Part shown: positions 1-8,837 of the stretch, in pieces | Numbering within the stretch: position 1 is the stretch's first letter | Layout: the number at the start of each line of letters is the position of its first letter | NCBI GenBank assembly: GCA_966250335.1 | Contig: CBINGZ010000032.1 | Coordinates: 4,367 to 68,366, forward strand | Source: OLB7 sp966250335 | Lineage (GTDB): Bacteria; Bacteroidota; Ignavibacteria; OLB7 | Direction: 5' to 3' | DNA length: 64,000 bases | Made by a program: the position numbers and the translations under genes | Notes under the pieces: model-generated | What the model was told of the DNA's origin: nothing | Databases searched by the model: none | The model's input: the letters and a program-made list of their open reading frames with translations, nothing else

Positions 1-1066
1 TTGCAAGCAAATCGCCAATGCTTGCCATAAAAGCACGGCGCGCAGTTCGCGTTTCTGCCGCCATAAAACGCAAACCTGGTTCAATACCTGAAAGCTCTAA
101 ATGATTCGTGTAATATTGGGTAGCATTTAAAATATGCTCATTAAACCTCTCAATTAGGCCATCCCACATATAGCTGATCTTATTGTGTTCAATCTGATTC
201 TTGCGTTGAGGGCTCTGGCAGAAGTCATTCCAGAATCCCTCTTCAAGTCCAATAGTATAACCAGCCGGAAAGTTGAAAACGTGTCGACCTTCGGCATCAG
301 TATTCATAAGATAAAGGGCAAGGAGGTCTTCTTCGCCAGGAGCGAGTATCGATACTGAGGATCGGAAAAGCGACTCTTTTGCTTCTAGATACGATATGAA
401 ATCAGTAATGGTGTCGAGTGTCCCTAAGAGAATATTGAGGGTGGATTCGGTCAACACATGTACGAATGTCTCGGTTGGATCAAGGTCTCCAACAACGAAT
501 GGAGTTGAGGTTAGCTCGTCCACATCCCCACTTTTACCTAATGTGGAATTAAGAACTAAGCTTCCGCTCCCAATTAAGTTTCCAGTCTTGTTAAACCATG
601 CCTTACATCTATCTTCGCTTCCGTTGGCTACGACGATAAGATGGAATTTTGCAACATCAGGCGAAGGGATGTGCAGAGGGAACGGCTCGGTACAAGCACG
701 ATCAAGATATATGCTCTTAGGGTAAGAACGCAGCCACCTTTCGGCTCCCCATGTTTGATTAGCAGAGCTTTGTATGGCTCGTTTGTACCAGCGTTTCCAG
801 TCCAGAATCAGGTCGGAAGAATTAGGGAACTCGCAGTGCTTGTCTGAAAATATCAAGATATGGTTGCCGAAGACCACTAACATGTCACATAATTCCTTCC
901 CATCCCCGCTGCCGTGCTGTTTCTGGTTTCTGAAAACCCCTGGGTAGCTCCACAAGGAGAGAAAACTTCTCACGCATAAGCGATTGAGATATTTCTCAGA
1001 AGGCGTGACTCCATCTGCCTTGTGAACCGGCTCTCTATCTCTTGCCTTGTTGTCGTCCGAATTCAT
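1..1066 (-). CDS. Conserved hypothetical protein, nuclease-like N-terminus (3' end cut by window)
   Basis: An open reading frame runs leftward from an ATG at 1064-1066 and is still open at base 1, giving about 355 residues without the C-terminus. Residues about 55-80 read GKELCDMLVVFGNHILIFSD then K. The E, D and D-K spacing after a conserved SFLSLWSYP stretch resembles the core of a PD-(D/E)XK nuclease fold, but this is inference from pattern only. No signal peptide or membrane segment is seen. Base composition is more AT-rich than the phage structural genes to its right, which fits accessory or cargo DNA. It lies 117 bases upstream of the 3' end of the phage operon and points the same way. 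Function is not known. Confidence 0.6.
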   Translation of the reverse strand, partial: MNSDDNKARDREPVHKADGVTPSEKYLNRLCVRSFLSLWSYPGVFRNQKQHGSGDGKELCDMLVVFGNHILIFSDKHCEFPNSSDLILDWKRWYKRAIQSSANQTWGAERWLRSYPKSIYLDRACTEPFPLHIPSPDVAKFHLIVVANGSEDRCKAWFNKTGNLIGSGSLVLNSTLGKSGDVDELTSTPFVVGDLDPTETFVHVLTESTLNILLGTLDTITDFISYLEAKESLFRSSVSILAPGEEDLLALYLMNTDAEGRHVFNFPAGYTIGLEEGFWNDFCQSPQRKNQIEHNKISYMWDGLIERFNEHILNATQYYTNHLELSGIEPGLRFMAAETRTARRAFMASIGDLLA

Positions 1067-1183
1067 TCCTCTTCCCTCTAGAGCTTAAGTTGTTATGTCC
1101 AGCACAATAGGGCGCCTTACGAATGTGGCAGTAGCAAATCGCAACGATACGAACAGCCTACTATCCCCATCAATCTAAATTCC

Positions 1184-1654
1184 CTAAGAAAGTTGATTGG
1201 ACAATGCAACAAAGATATAATATCCGACTGTATGTTCAATCATATCCAGATCCCGTTGCTGAATCGCAATGATCGGCCGTTCCGGAATATGAACGGAGCG
1301 ATTCCGGCCAGCGTATCCCCCAAAGTGATGTATTGCCCCATACGAACTTCGAAGGCCAATTGCGAGCCTGTCTTGTCCCAGCACGTCAAAGAACACGGAA
1401 TCGCTGAGATCCCCGCTCTCCGTCAACGTTACTCCGCTGTCTCGGCTCACTTCCTGTGAAGGTATCCAGTGGGCGGAGCCTCCGTTATACGGAGTATCAC
1501 GTCCGTAACGACCACCGGCCCGGAAGTTGTCTTGAATAGAACCGACAAGATGTTCGCCAATCTCCTTCATTGCTGGGGATAGATCGCTTACAGTCCGCCG
1601 AAGGATCGAGATCATCCCTTGAATGTCACGTTCATCGATTACGATGTTATCCAT
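1184..1654 (-). CDS. Phage virion morphogenesis protein (Mu gpG-like)
   Basis: This 156-residue protein starts MDNIVIDERDIQGM. A longer in-frame extension upstream lies inside the methyltransferase gene and is rejected because its composition is arginine-rich noise. The protein has an N-terminal helical part, then a central RSSYGAIHHFGG and HIPERPI pattern typical of the Mu gpG/phage_tail_S family, which acts in head completion or tail joining. Its start overlaps the 3' end of the methyltransferase gene by 16 bases, showing translational coupling in the leftward head operon. Family assignment is from the conserved HxGG...IPxRP signature; the exact role in this phage is inferred. Confidence 0.75.
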   Translation of the reverse strand: MDNIVIDERDIQGMISILRRTVSDLSPAMKEIGEHLVGSIQDNFRAGGRYGRDTPYNGGSAHWIPSQEVSRDSGVTLTESGDLSDSVFFDVLGQDRLAIGLRSSYGAIHHFGGYAGRNRSVHIPERPIIAIQQRDLDMIEHTVGYYIFVALSNQLS

Positions 1655-2406
1655 CGGTCCTGCAGTTCGGCGGTGATACGGGATTCTGCCTGCGCGAAAT
1701 ACTCCGCTTGCTTCTCGATCCCTACGAACAATCGACCGCTCCGCACCGAGGCGACGCCGGTCGTTCCGCTTCCCATTGCATTGTCGAGGACGATATCGCC
1801 GGGGTTCGTGTAGGTCCGCACCAGATACTCCAGCAGACCGATCGGCTTCTGGGTCGGGTGCCACTTCCGGCCGCGTACCTTGCGTGATTGAAACCGTTCC
1901 GTCTCGTAGGGTATGGCTATGATCGACGTCGGATAGTATTCGTTCGATTGATAGCCACTCGTGTCGAAGGTATTGTAGTTCGACGTGGCACGGTCTCCGC
2001 CTCCGCCTCTCGTATGGACCTTGCCGATCTGCATCTGAGGGTTATACGTAAACCGCCCAATGCGGCCCGGCGAGAAGATGCAGATGTCTTCATGCTTCCT
2101 GAGCGGCATCTTCTTTGCATTCAGGAATCCAGTGACGTTCTGCTTCTGCCATACATCGGCATACCGGAACCAAGACGGTTTGCTTCCGATGAGTGCCGTT
2201 GTAAAGGGTTGAGCCGCGTTCAGAATGATGACGCCGTTCGGCTTGATGATCCGTTCGTATTGTTCCCATAACCGGCCGAGCGGTATCAAGGTATCCCAGG
2301 CATTCCTCGTCGTACCGTATGGCAGGTCGCAAATGATTGCGTCGAAGAACGTGGACGGCAAGGACGGCATAATCGTAAGGCAGTCGCCTTGAAAGAGCTT
2401 CGTCAT
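1639..2406 (-). CDS. Phage DNA methyltransferase (beta-class N6-adenine/N4-cytosine)
   Basis: A 255-residue SAM-dependent amino-methyltransferase. The catalytic motif IV is DLPYG near residue 28 (a DPPY variant). It comes before HPTQKP near residue 190 and the SAM-binding DNAMGSGTTG near residue 215. This order, catalytic then SAM motif, is that of the beta class, whose members methylate adenine N6 or cytosine N4. The start MTKLFQGDCL is chosen over a further upstream ATG because family members begin with this strand; the sequence CACCAC lies just upstream. No restriction partner is present, so it is an orphan enzyme, probably protecting phage DNA or altering gene control. It sits inside the head operon, between portal and gpG-like genes. 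Confidence 0.85.
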   Translation of the reverse strand: MTKLFQGDCLTIMPSLPSTFFDAIICDLPYGTTRNAWDTLIPLGRLWEQYERIIKPNGVIILNAAQPFTTALIGSKPSWFRYADVWQKQNVTGFLNAKKMPLRKHEDICIFSPGRIGRFTYNPQMQIGKVHTRGGGGDRATSNYNTFDTSGYQSNEYYPTSIIAIPYETERFQSRKVRGRKWHPTQKPIGLLEYLVRTYTNPGDIVLDNAMGSGTTGVASVRSGRLFVGIEKQAEYFAQAESRITAELQDRWITS

Positions 2407-2469
2407 GGTGTTGATTGTGGTGTCGAAAACGGTGGTGGTCGCCGATATCAATCGGCATTGAAAGCAACT

Positions 2470-3720
2470 CTACACGGCCTGCACAGATGAGAGAACGCGG
2501 CCAGCTTCCGGCGCGATATCGAAATGTTCAGGCTTCATTCTATACACGTCGATGAAATACTGCTTGTTCGGGCGCATCCCCATATCAAAGAGAACGCGGT
2601 CACGCTCGGCGCGTGGCTTGTCGGCGTCCTTATCTTCGAAGAGAACGAAGGAGGATTTCCGAGCAGTCGATCCGGTCCAGTTGAGTTCGTAGATCCATGC
2701 GATGAGCCGATTGAAGACATCTTCCACCAGCTTCTTGTCGGCCCCGATCAGATCCAGGCGTGCATGAATCGCCCCGTCCTCGCCGCCGAGCTTTCCAGCG
2801 GTCGAAGTCGTTCCGGCATTATGGCCGAGCCATGCCGTATCGATCTCCTCACGACATGCCTGACGGAGACGGGCGAATATCTCTCCGTTGGCAGGGGTCC
2901 CGGTCTGGGCGATTTCGGCGTTTGTGGTGTCGGGGTAGGCCAGAACACCGTCCTGGACGATCGCCGCGACGATATCCACATACTTCTGGATTTCATCGGC
3001 CTCCCATGTTCCTGGGTACTTGATGAGCGGCCACGGCATCCCGTAGCGCTCGGCAAAGGTGACCCAGAATTTCAGTGTCCCTTTCTTGAACGTCACCGGC
3101 CAGAAGCAGGAACCGAGAAGAGCATTCCCATAGGGGTTCTTCCGTGTGGCTTCATGGGTAGCGACAAGGAACTTCCGAGGGGGTACACGCTCACCTTCCG
3201 GGTTCCGCCATGTCGATAGGAGGAGATCCCCAGCTCGGTTGAATCGGAAGTATTCACGGGGTGGGGCCGTGACCCGTTCCGGAAGGATCAGCCCTCCCGT
3301 CCGCCTCCATACGACCTCAAGCTCTTGATGACCCCAGGCCAAGCAGTTGAGGATTTCATCGATCAACTGGTAGATATCGAGCTTAGTGGTGAAGACCTCT
3401 TCGACGATCATCGCCTCGCGACTCTTCGCCCGATCTCTGTCGATGTCCCAGCTCAGTCGTTTGACTCCTGCCTTTCGGGAACGGAACGCTCCGGAGACCT
3501 GCGGTTCGGCAAGAACCTGTTCGTATGCGGTCTCTGCCAAACCGATTTCACGAAGAATCGGGTCCGGATTCGGAAGAGTCTGATTGACGCTCCAACCCTC
3601 CGTATTGTCGATAGCTCCCGGCCGCGTTAGCTCCGTTGTAAGGGGGGCGGGCTGGCTGACGTATGGGACGGGGTCGGAAAATGATTGCACTGCTCGCCGT
3701 AGACGACGTAGGAACTTCAT
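2470..3720 (-). CDS. Phage portal protein (DUF935, Mu gp29-like)
   Basis: The 416-residue protein has the DUF935 pattern: a central LNCLAWGHQELEVVW stretch, then RNPYGNALLGSCFWPV and KFWVTFAERYGMPWPLIKYP, and a C-terminal helical region with LIAWIYELNW. In this family the protein forms the dodecameric ring at one head vertex through which DNA enters and leaves. Length matches Mu-like portals (about 400-520 residues), at the short end. Its ATG overlaps the stop of the terminase gene (ATGA-type overlap at 3717-3720), so both are co-translated. No SPP1 gp7-type minor head gene follows as in Mu; the methyltransferase takes that place. Confidence 0.9.
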   Translation of the reverse strand: MKFLRRLRRAVQSFSDPVPYVSQPAPLTTELTRPGAIDNTEGWSVNQTLPNPDPILREIGLAETAYEQVLAEPQVSGAFRSRKAGVKRLSWDIDRDRAKSREAMIVEEVFTTKLDIYQLIDEILNCLAWGHQELEVVWRRTGGLILPERVTAPPREYFRFNRAGDLLLSTWRNPEGERVPPRKFLVATHEATRKNPYGNALLGSCFWPVTFKKGTLKFWVTFAERYGMPWPLIKYPGTWEADEIQKYVDIVAAIVQDGVLAYPDTTNAEIAQTGTPANGEIFARLRQACREEIDTAWLGHNAGTTSTAGKLGGEDGAIHARLDLIGADKKLVEDVFNRLIAWIYELNWTGSTARKSSFVLFEDKDADKPRAERDRVLFDMGMRPNKQYFIDVYRMKPEHFDIAPEAGRVLSSVQAV

Positions 3721-4955
3721 CGATACCCTTTGGTGATTGAAACGCGCCGTACAGGTCGTATAAGGCGCTTCGGGGTGAACTGTCGATTCAGATACTTCTG
3801 GCCGTAGGTGTACACGGCATATCGTACAGCGTCCATCAAGTGATCGCGAAACTTCAACGGCTCATCCAGTGAAATGCCGTTCTTATCTTCCTTCCACTTA
3901 TAGGAACGAATCTCTTTCTTCAGGTTCTCTGATTCGGCGTGAACGTAGATGGTGAAGGTTTTTACGAAGAGGATACCATCCTTCACGGACTTGTCGGCGG
4001 GATGAATGTTGAATCCTGCCTGGTGGATTTCCTCGATCGATTTGGGCTCGGCGGCGTCGGCGAAAACGTACTCCCTTCGATTGGGAATCCGGTCTTTCAT
4101 CTTCCCGATCAACTCCGGATTCGTCAGTCCCTCTTCATAGAGCAGTTCCCGGAGATAGATACTGTTGCCGTAGATGGTAATCTCGACCAGTGCCGCAGGC
4201 TTGTTGAATCCGAAGTCGAGTCCATAGATGCGTATGATATCCCGCTCCTCCGGGATCTCGACGGCAGCGGACCAGGCCGGGTAGATGAGTCCTTTGTTCC
4301 TCTGTCCATACTGTCCCAGCCCATAGACATTCCAGAAGTTTGGGTCGTTCTTCTGGAGGTATTCGATACTCGCAATCGTGCGCTGACTCAGGAACGAGTT
4401 GTCGCGATACGTCGAAATGATCGTCTCACATTGCCCTTTGTCCTCGAGTTCGGTGCGTATCCAGATTTCCGGATCGTCAGGATTGAAATCGATGAAAATC
4501 TGATTCTTCTTCCCGTCTTCGCTCACCCGCGACATTCGCAGTTCTACCTGCTGGTAGTCTTCAAACGAGACCTCGTTCCCCTCGTTGAACCATGCGTAGT
4601 TCCACTCCGCACCTCTGAATTTCTGCGGATCATCAAATGGCTTAAAAACTATCTCACTTCCGCTCGTTGGGTTATAGAGAATTCCTTCACTCTTGTTGTG
4701 GACGAGGGAATCATAGATATCGTACCGTTTCAGTAGCTCCACCACGTCATACATCGCCGATACCTTCAATGCCGGCAGTGTCTTGCGGGTTATCAGTGTC
4801 CTCTTGTTCGGCTCGAAGCAGAACTTGACAACACCAAGGAGTTGAGCCAACGAGAAGGTTTTCGAACTACGTGTTCCACCGCGATTGACAATGGTGTTCG
4901 CCGTCGATGAAAAGTTCCGATCAAATACCGGCGTTGTCTTCAGCGTGAGATGCAC
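3717..4955 (-). CDS. terL: Phage terminase large subunit (PBSX type)
   Basis: A 412-residue DNA-packaging motor. The N-terminal ATPase shows the Walker A variant NRGGTRSSKT near residues 24-33, an arginine-rich strand TLITRKTLPALK, and a hydrophobic strand followed by acidic residues (NYAWFNEGNE) as Walker B. The C-terminal nuclease half has IYGLDFGFNKPAAL and VFADAAEPKSIEEI, the metal-binding aspartates of the RNase H-like fold, and a final DHLMDAVRYAVY. This fits the Terminase_3/PBSX family. The start codon lies inside the 3' end of the small-subunit gene (35-base overlap). It cuts and pumps DNA into the prohead through the neighbouring portal. Confidence 0.93.
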   Translation of the reverse strand: MHLTLKTTPVFDRNFSSTANTIVNRGGTRSSKTFSLAQLLGVVKFCFEPNKRTLITRKTLPALKVSAMYDVVELLKRYDIYDSLVHNKSEGILYNPTSGSEIVFKPFDDPQKFRGAEWNYAWFNEGNEVSFEDYQQVELRMSRVSEDGKKNQIFIDFNPDDPEIWIRTELEDKGQCETIISTYRDNSFLSQRTIASIEYLQKNDPNFWNVYGLGQYGQRNKGLIYPAWSAAVEIPEERDIIRIYGLDFGFNKPAALVEITIYGNSIYLRELLYEEGLTNPELIGKMKDRIPNRREYVFADAAEPKSIEEIHQAGFNIHPADKSVKDGILFVKTFTIYVHAESENLKKEIRSYKWKEDKNGISLDEPLKFRDHLMDAVRYAVYTYGQKYLNRQFTPKRLIRPVRRVSITKGYR

Positions 4956-5328
4956 CTGGTCTGATTACCTCGATTGATACTCCGGTGAATGGTTTTTTCT
5001 TGTTGGCTGCGTTCTTCAGCGACTGCGGGGTGATCCCTTCCATGACCAAGAACCATAAGCTTATGGCTCGTGTGTCGCCGTCAAGAGCGATCTGAGCCAG
5101 TTTGTGAATCAAACTGTCGGTAAGCACACGTGCCGGATGATTCAGCGGCTCGAACCGTAATTCTTTAAGGTGGCGTTTGACTGTACTGACATCCAGACCC
5201 GTCCAGGCCGACAGTTCTTGATTCGTAGGACGACGGAGCTTCTGACCGATCAGCTCAAGGTATGCGTTGGCGATTTTTCGGTGGTTTTCTTCCCAATCGC
5301 TGCGTTTCTGCTCATCACCCTCTGTCAT
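4921..5328 (-). CDS. Putative terminase small subunit (HTH protein)
   Basis: A 135-residue charged protein directly upstream of and overlapping the large terminase gene. Residues about 30-60 (RRPTNQELSAWTGLDVSTVKRHLKEL) form a clear helix-turn-helix, the element by which small terminase subunits bind the packaging site. The middle LAQIALDGDTRAISLWFLVMEGI resembles the oligomerising helices of small terminases. No closer family is recognised, so the call rests on the HTH and gene order. It is the first gene of the leftward operon. A purine-rich GAGAGATTGA precedes the ATG. Confidence 0.7.
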   Translation of the reverse strand: MTEGDEQKRSDWEENHRKIANAYLELIGQKLRRPTNQELSAWTGLDVSTVKRHLKELRFEPLNHPARVLTDSLIHKLAQIALDGDTRAISLWFLVMEGITPQSLKNAANKKKPFTGVSIEVIRPGASHAEDNAGI

Positions 5329-5488
5329 TTCAATCTCTCATAAATGACCCTAAGTGAACCTTTTCGAGTATAAAGTTCGACAATAGATCAATCATTCCAT
5401 GCCACGGCTCGTTCCACATCTTGTTCCCCAAAATTGGGCACGGATTGGGGTAAAGAATCGCTGCATAGCGGTGCGATATTCGTGGCGT
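5329..5488. promoter_or_regulatory. Divergent intergenic region between two head operons
   Basis: The leftward terminase operon and the rightward capsid operon start on either side of this 160-base gap, so it should hold both late promoters. A sigma70- or Bacteroidota-type promoter with both elements could not be picked out with confidence. The stretch TTGTTCCCC at about 5421 and TTGGGG at about 5446 are only weak candidates. Confidence 0.35.
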
Positions 5489-6496
5489 ATGATGCTTCCG
5501 GAGTTGGAAATCTTCTACGTCGGGCGACACACGGACAGCTCCGGGAATACACGGGACTGGACGCACGATGATGTTCAAAGAATAGCCGACCACTACAACG
5601 CACAGTCGGACCATGAAGCGCCTGCCGTCATCGGGCACCCGAAAGAGGATAAGCCTGCGTATGGCTACGCCGAACGACTTCGATTCGATGAGCAGTCGGG
5701 AAAGCTTTATGCGACCTGGAAGCTGATGAAAGAAGGATTCGTGCGGGTTGTGAAGGAAGGGCACTTCCTGAAACGATCCATCGCCCTCTATCCGAACGGA
5801 CTTCTGAAACACGTTGGATTTTTGGGTGCCGTGCCACCGGCGCTGAAGGGTATGGCCGATCCCGGTCCATCATACCGAGATGACGATGATGGAGCTTTGT
5901 ACATCGAATTCAGCGGCGAATCAATTTCGACCACAAATCAAGGCTCAATGGACGAACAGCAGGCACAGCAGCTCACGGAGCTTATCAAGGGCGTGCAGGG
6001 ATCGATCGAGACGATCGGCGCACGGCTTACGGTAATCGAGGCAAAGGTAGGTATCACCACCACGGAAGAAGGAGCCCCGACCACGGATGAAGAGAAGAGC
6101 GGAGGGTCGGATTCCGGATTCAGTGAAAAGAAGAACGAAGGGACAATAACAGAGAACGAAACGGCCCTTCGTTCGGAGAATGCAGTGCTCAAGAGGAAAC
6201 TCCGCCTTCAGGAATACCATGAGTTCCTGGGAGGTGAAGGGCTGCGAACCCGTGTTACTCCGGCCATGAAGGAGACGGTTGTCGGCATCATGGATATTCT
6301 GGCCGATACGGGAGCCTATCAGTTCTCGGAAGCAGTAGAGAAAGTTCCGTTCGACGCATTCAAAGAATTCCTGGGGTCGTTGCCCGAGCAATACGCCGAG
6401 GGCGAACTCGCAGTTCCGGATAACGCCACGACACCGGACGCCACCACAACGAAGGAAATCGACGACCTCGCCAAGTATACATCCCGGAGATCATAA
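5489..6496 (+). CDS. Phage head protease/scaffold protein (Mu gpI-like)
   Basis: A 335-residue protein taken from the ATG pair at 5489/5492; a longer upstream reading lacks family character. Residues 1-150 contain IGHPKEDKPAYGYAERLRF and HFLKRSIALYPNG, the pattern of Mu gpI-like prohead proteases, where the H and S are candidate catalytic residues. After about residue 150 the protein becomes low-complexity and acidic (EEGAPTTDEEKSGGS) and then a coiled-coil stretch (ENETALRSENAVLKRKLRLQ), as expected of the scaffold half that is digested from the prohead. It is the first gene of the rightward operon, just before the decoration and capsid genes. Confidence 0.82.
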   Translation: MMLPELEIFYVGRHTDSSGNTRDWTHDDVQRIADHYNAQSDHEAPAVIGHPKEDKPAYGYAERLRFDEQSGKLYATWKLMKEGFVRVVKEGHFLKRSIALYPNGLLKHVGFLGAVPPALKGMADPGPSYRDDDDGALYIEFSGESISTTNQGSMDEQQAQQLTELIKGVQGSIETIGARLTVIEAKVGITTTEEGAPTTDEEKSGGSDSGFSEKKNEGTITENETALRSENAVLKRKLRLQEYHEFLGGEGLRTRVTPAMKETVVGIMDILADTGAYQFSEAVEKVPFDAFKEFLGSLPEQYAEGELAVPDNATTPDATTTKEIDDLAKYTSRRS

Positions 6497-6502
6497 CACC
6501 AC

Positions 6503-6868
6503 ATGCCAAGGAATTACGGAGTCACCACACTCGAGACATCATCGGTCGATAACCTACTCTACGGGCCGTTTGAAGCGGTCGATGTCCCCGGCACGATTGC
6601 AAGCGGTGCCGGGGTCCTCACCAGGGGTACGGTACTCGGCAAAGTCACCGCATCGGGGAAATACATCGCGTACACGAGCGGTGCGGCCGACGGTTCACAG
6701 AATCCTGTTGCCGTCCTCGCCGTCAATGTCGATGCTACATCCGAGGACGTTCCCACATGCTTCTATATCAAGGGGGTCTTCAACAAGAAGGGACTGGTAG
6801 GAGCCGACGCCAACGCAATCGATAAGCTCGCCGCTCGCGGTGTCATCGTCAAGGAGGGGCGAGATTAA
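6503..6868 (+). CDS. Head decoration protein (lambda gpD-like)
   Basis: The 121-residue protein has the gpD/HDPD layout: a flexible N-terminus, then GTIASGAGVLTRGTVLGKVT, a beta-rich centre and a C-terminal GVIVKEGRD. Members of this family form trimers on the outside of the expanded capsid and stabilise it. The 6-base gap to the protease gene and the 3-base gap to the capsid gene reproduce the lambda order protease-D-E. The ATG is preceded directly by ACACCAC and not by a Shine-Dalgarno sequence. Confidence 0.83.
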   Translation: MPRNYGVTTLETSSVDNLLYGPFEAVDVPGTIASGAGVLTRGTVLGKVTASGKYIAYTSGAADGSQNPVAVLAVNVDATSEDVPTCFYIKGVFNKKGLVGADANAIDKLAARGVIVKEGRD

Positions 6869-6871
6869 TCT

Positions 6872-7900
6872 ATGGCTGTCAATCTTCTGGAATGGCGGTC
6901 GCTCACCGCCCTTGTCAATAAGCAACAGTCCCCGGAAGCGTTTGTCGCCGACCGGATCTTCGGCACAACCGAGGATCATCTGGCGGAGAAGATCGATCTG
7001 GAGATCATCGCCGGTGATGAACGGCTTGCCGAGTTCATCAATCGTGGAGAAGCAGCGCGACAGGTCAATCACCGATCTACGACGGTGAAGACGATTACGC
7101 TACCGGAAATCGCTCTGTCGAAGTTCTATACTCCCCGTGACCTCTTCCTGCACAAGGATTCAATCGGTGGAGGGGTGTACATCCAGAGCGCCGGACAGCT
7201 TACCGAGGCCCGCAATCGCAAGCTGGCACGTGGTTCCCAGGACTTGAGGGATAGAATCACGCGACGGCGCGAATGGATGGCGTGTCAGGCGCTCCAAGGG
7301 AAAATCTCTGTTGTTCAGGATAACATTTCCTTTGAACTCGATTTCGGGTATGTCAACGGCGTGCATCAGGTCACCTTGGCAGGAGGAGCCAAGTGGGATC
7401 AGAGCACCGCGAAGATGATCGCCGATTGCCGCAAGTACAAGAGTCAGACGATGAAGCTTTCCGGCTTCCCGGCCGATACAGTTATCCTGGGCACGGCGGC
7501 AGCAGAGAAGTTCATTGAGAATCCGGCCGTCATCGAAGCGTTGAAAGCGAATAACTACCGAGTCGGAACGATCGATCTTACCCAGAAGCCGAGCAAGGCC
7601 GCAACGTTCCTGGGCCGTATTCTCGATATGGATTTCTGGGAGTATTCACAACAGTACAACGATACCGACGGGAGCCCGAAGGATTACATCGGGTCGAAGG
7701 CTGCAATCTTCGTCGCGTCTCAGGCACCGTTCAAGACTCATTACGGGCCGATCACCCGCAATGAAGGGGTTACCACCGATCCGTGGTTCGCACGCACGTT
7801 CAACAAGACGAATCCGGACGGAACCGAGATGGAAGTCGCCACCTCGTTCGTGACGGCGGTGCATGATCCGGACGCCATCGTCTGTGTCACCACGTTCTAA
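6872..7900 (+). CDS. Major capsid protein (lambda gpE family)
   Basis: The 342-residue protein matches the Phage_cap_E family in length and in order of features. These are an N-terminal arm, an ALSKFYTPRDLFLH segment, the helical AGQLTEARNRKLARGSQDLR spine with RRREWMACQALQGK, a P-domain, and a C-terminal AAIFVASQAPFKTHYGPI. It forms the icosahedral shell together with the gpD-like protein upstream. The arginine-rich DRITRRREWM and the A-domain ending ATSFVTAVHDPDAIVCVTTF are as expected. It should be one of the most abundant virion proteins. Confidence 0.93.
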   Translation: MAVNLLEWRSLTALVNKQQSPEAFVADRIFGTTEDHLAEKIDLEIIAGDERLAEFINRGEAARQVNHRSTTVKTITLPEIALSKFYTPRDLFLHKDSIGGGVYIQSAGQLTEARNRKLARGSQDLRDRITRRREWMACQALQGKISVVQDNISFELDFGYVNGVHQVTLAGGAKWDQSTAKMIADCRKYKSQTMKLSGFPADTVILGTAAAEKFIENPAVIEALKANNYRVGTIDLTQKPSKAATFLGRILDMDFWEYSQQYNDTDGSPKDYIGSKAAIFVASQAPFKTHYGPITRNEGVTTDPWFARTFNKTNPDGTEMEVATSFVTAVHDPDAIVCVTTF

Positions 7901-7923
7901 TATCGCAGCGTTTCACTACCACA

Positions 7924-8361
7924 ATGGCATACTGCACGCCCTCGGATATCTATCCTGTTCGCATCTCCGAGCAATCCGTCACGGAATTAACAGACGACCA
8001 TTCTGCCGGTCAGATCGACCCGCAGATCCTTACGACTGCCATAGAGGACGCGACGCACGAGATCGACGGATATATCCGGGGGCGGTATGCCTTGCCCCTT
8101 GCTCGGGTCCCTGACCTCATTCTCAAGCTCTGTTGTGACATTACGATCTACAACCTGTTTTCGCGGCGCATCGACGCGGACATACCCGAGGGACGACAAG
8201 CCCGATACGATCAGGCGACAGCAACCCTCAAACGCATACAGGAGGGAACGCAGAAGCTGTTCGATGAGCCCGGAGCGGGACCACAGACACGTATCGCGGT
8301 GTCCAACAAATCCGGGTGCGATCGGCTCTTCGGACCCTCCACACTGTCGAGGATACCTTGA
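7924..8361 (+). CDS. Head-tail connector protein (DUF1320, Mu gp36-like)
   Basis: A 145-residue protein beginning MAYCTPSDIYPVRISEQSVTELT, with EDATHEIDGYIRGRYALPL and the helix LILKLCCDITIYNLF that typify DUF1320. These proteins join the portal ring to the tail. Its TGA at 8359-8361 shares bases with a TTG codon at 8358 that starts the next gene. The ATG follows CACTACCACA with no Shine-Dalgarno sequence. Confidence 0.85.
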   Translation: MAYCTPSDIYPVRISEQSVTELTDDHSAGQIDPQILTTAIEDATHEIDGYIRGRYALPLARVPDLILKLCCDITIYNLFSRRIDADIPEGRQARYDQATATLKRIQEGTQKLFDEPGAGPQTRIAVSNKSGCDRLFGPSTLSRIP

Positions 8362-8762
8362 CCTCTCTTGAAGTAGAGCGAACGATCGTCGATAAGCTCC
8401 GTTCGGATATCGGCGGTGTTAAGATCGAGCCGTCTCCGTCCCGACCGGAAGAGTACGTACAGAAAGCGGCGGGCGGCTGCCTCCTGGTTCGGTACATCGG
8501 TTCAACATATACGACGACGGGAGGGGCAATCCAGCAAAGGTTCCCCCGCATCTCCATTGTTGCCGGAGCGAAGAGCTTGCGCGCGATGGATGGACATCAT
8601 GGGGCGCTCGACATCATGGAGGAAGCTCTTTTCTCTTTGACGGGGTTCAAGATTGACGGAACGCACAGACTCTTCCCGAAATCCGATCTCTTTGTCAGGG
8701 AAGAAAAGGGGGTGTGGTGGTACGGCATTGAACTTGAAACGTCTTCTCTTCATGCACGATAA
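8358..8762 (+). CDS. Phage gp37-like tail completion/terminator protein
   Basis: A 134-residue protein resembling the Mu gp37/DUF1834 family: N-terminal VERTIVDKLRSDIGG, a strand GGCLLVRYIGST, and a middle RFPRISIVAGAKSLR with HHGALDIMEEAL. Family members are thought to cap the tail tube at the head-proximal end. The TTG at 8358 overlapping the preceding TGA (TTGA) is preferred. The ATG at 8316 would overlap the upstream gene by 46 bases and adds residues unlike the family. It is translationally coupled to the DUF1320 gene. Confidence 0.7.
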   Translation: MTSLEVERTIVDKLRSDIGGVKIEPSPSRPEEYVQKAAGGCLLVRYIGSTYTTTGGAIQQRFPRISIVAGAKSLRAMDGHHGALDIMEEALFSLTGFKIDGTHRLFPKSDLFVREEKGVWWYGIELETSSLHAR

Positions 8763-8837
8763 CCGAGATGAACGCTGTCAAGACGGTTGTCCAGACAAAG
8801 AGAAAAACACCTATTCATTATCAAAATCACATTCGAA

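Noticed and set aside
1655..1864. Upstream extension of the gpG-like protein inside the methyltransferase gene
   Set aside because: The added residues are Arg/Asp-rich and untypical; the start at 1654 gives the family N-terminus and a normal 16-base overlap.
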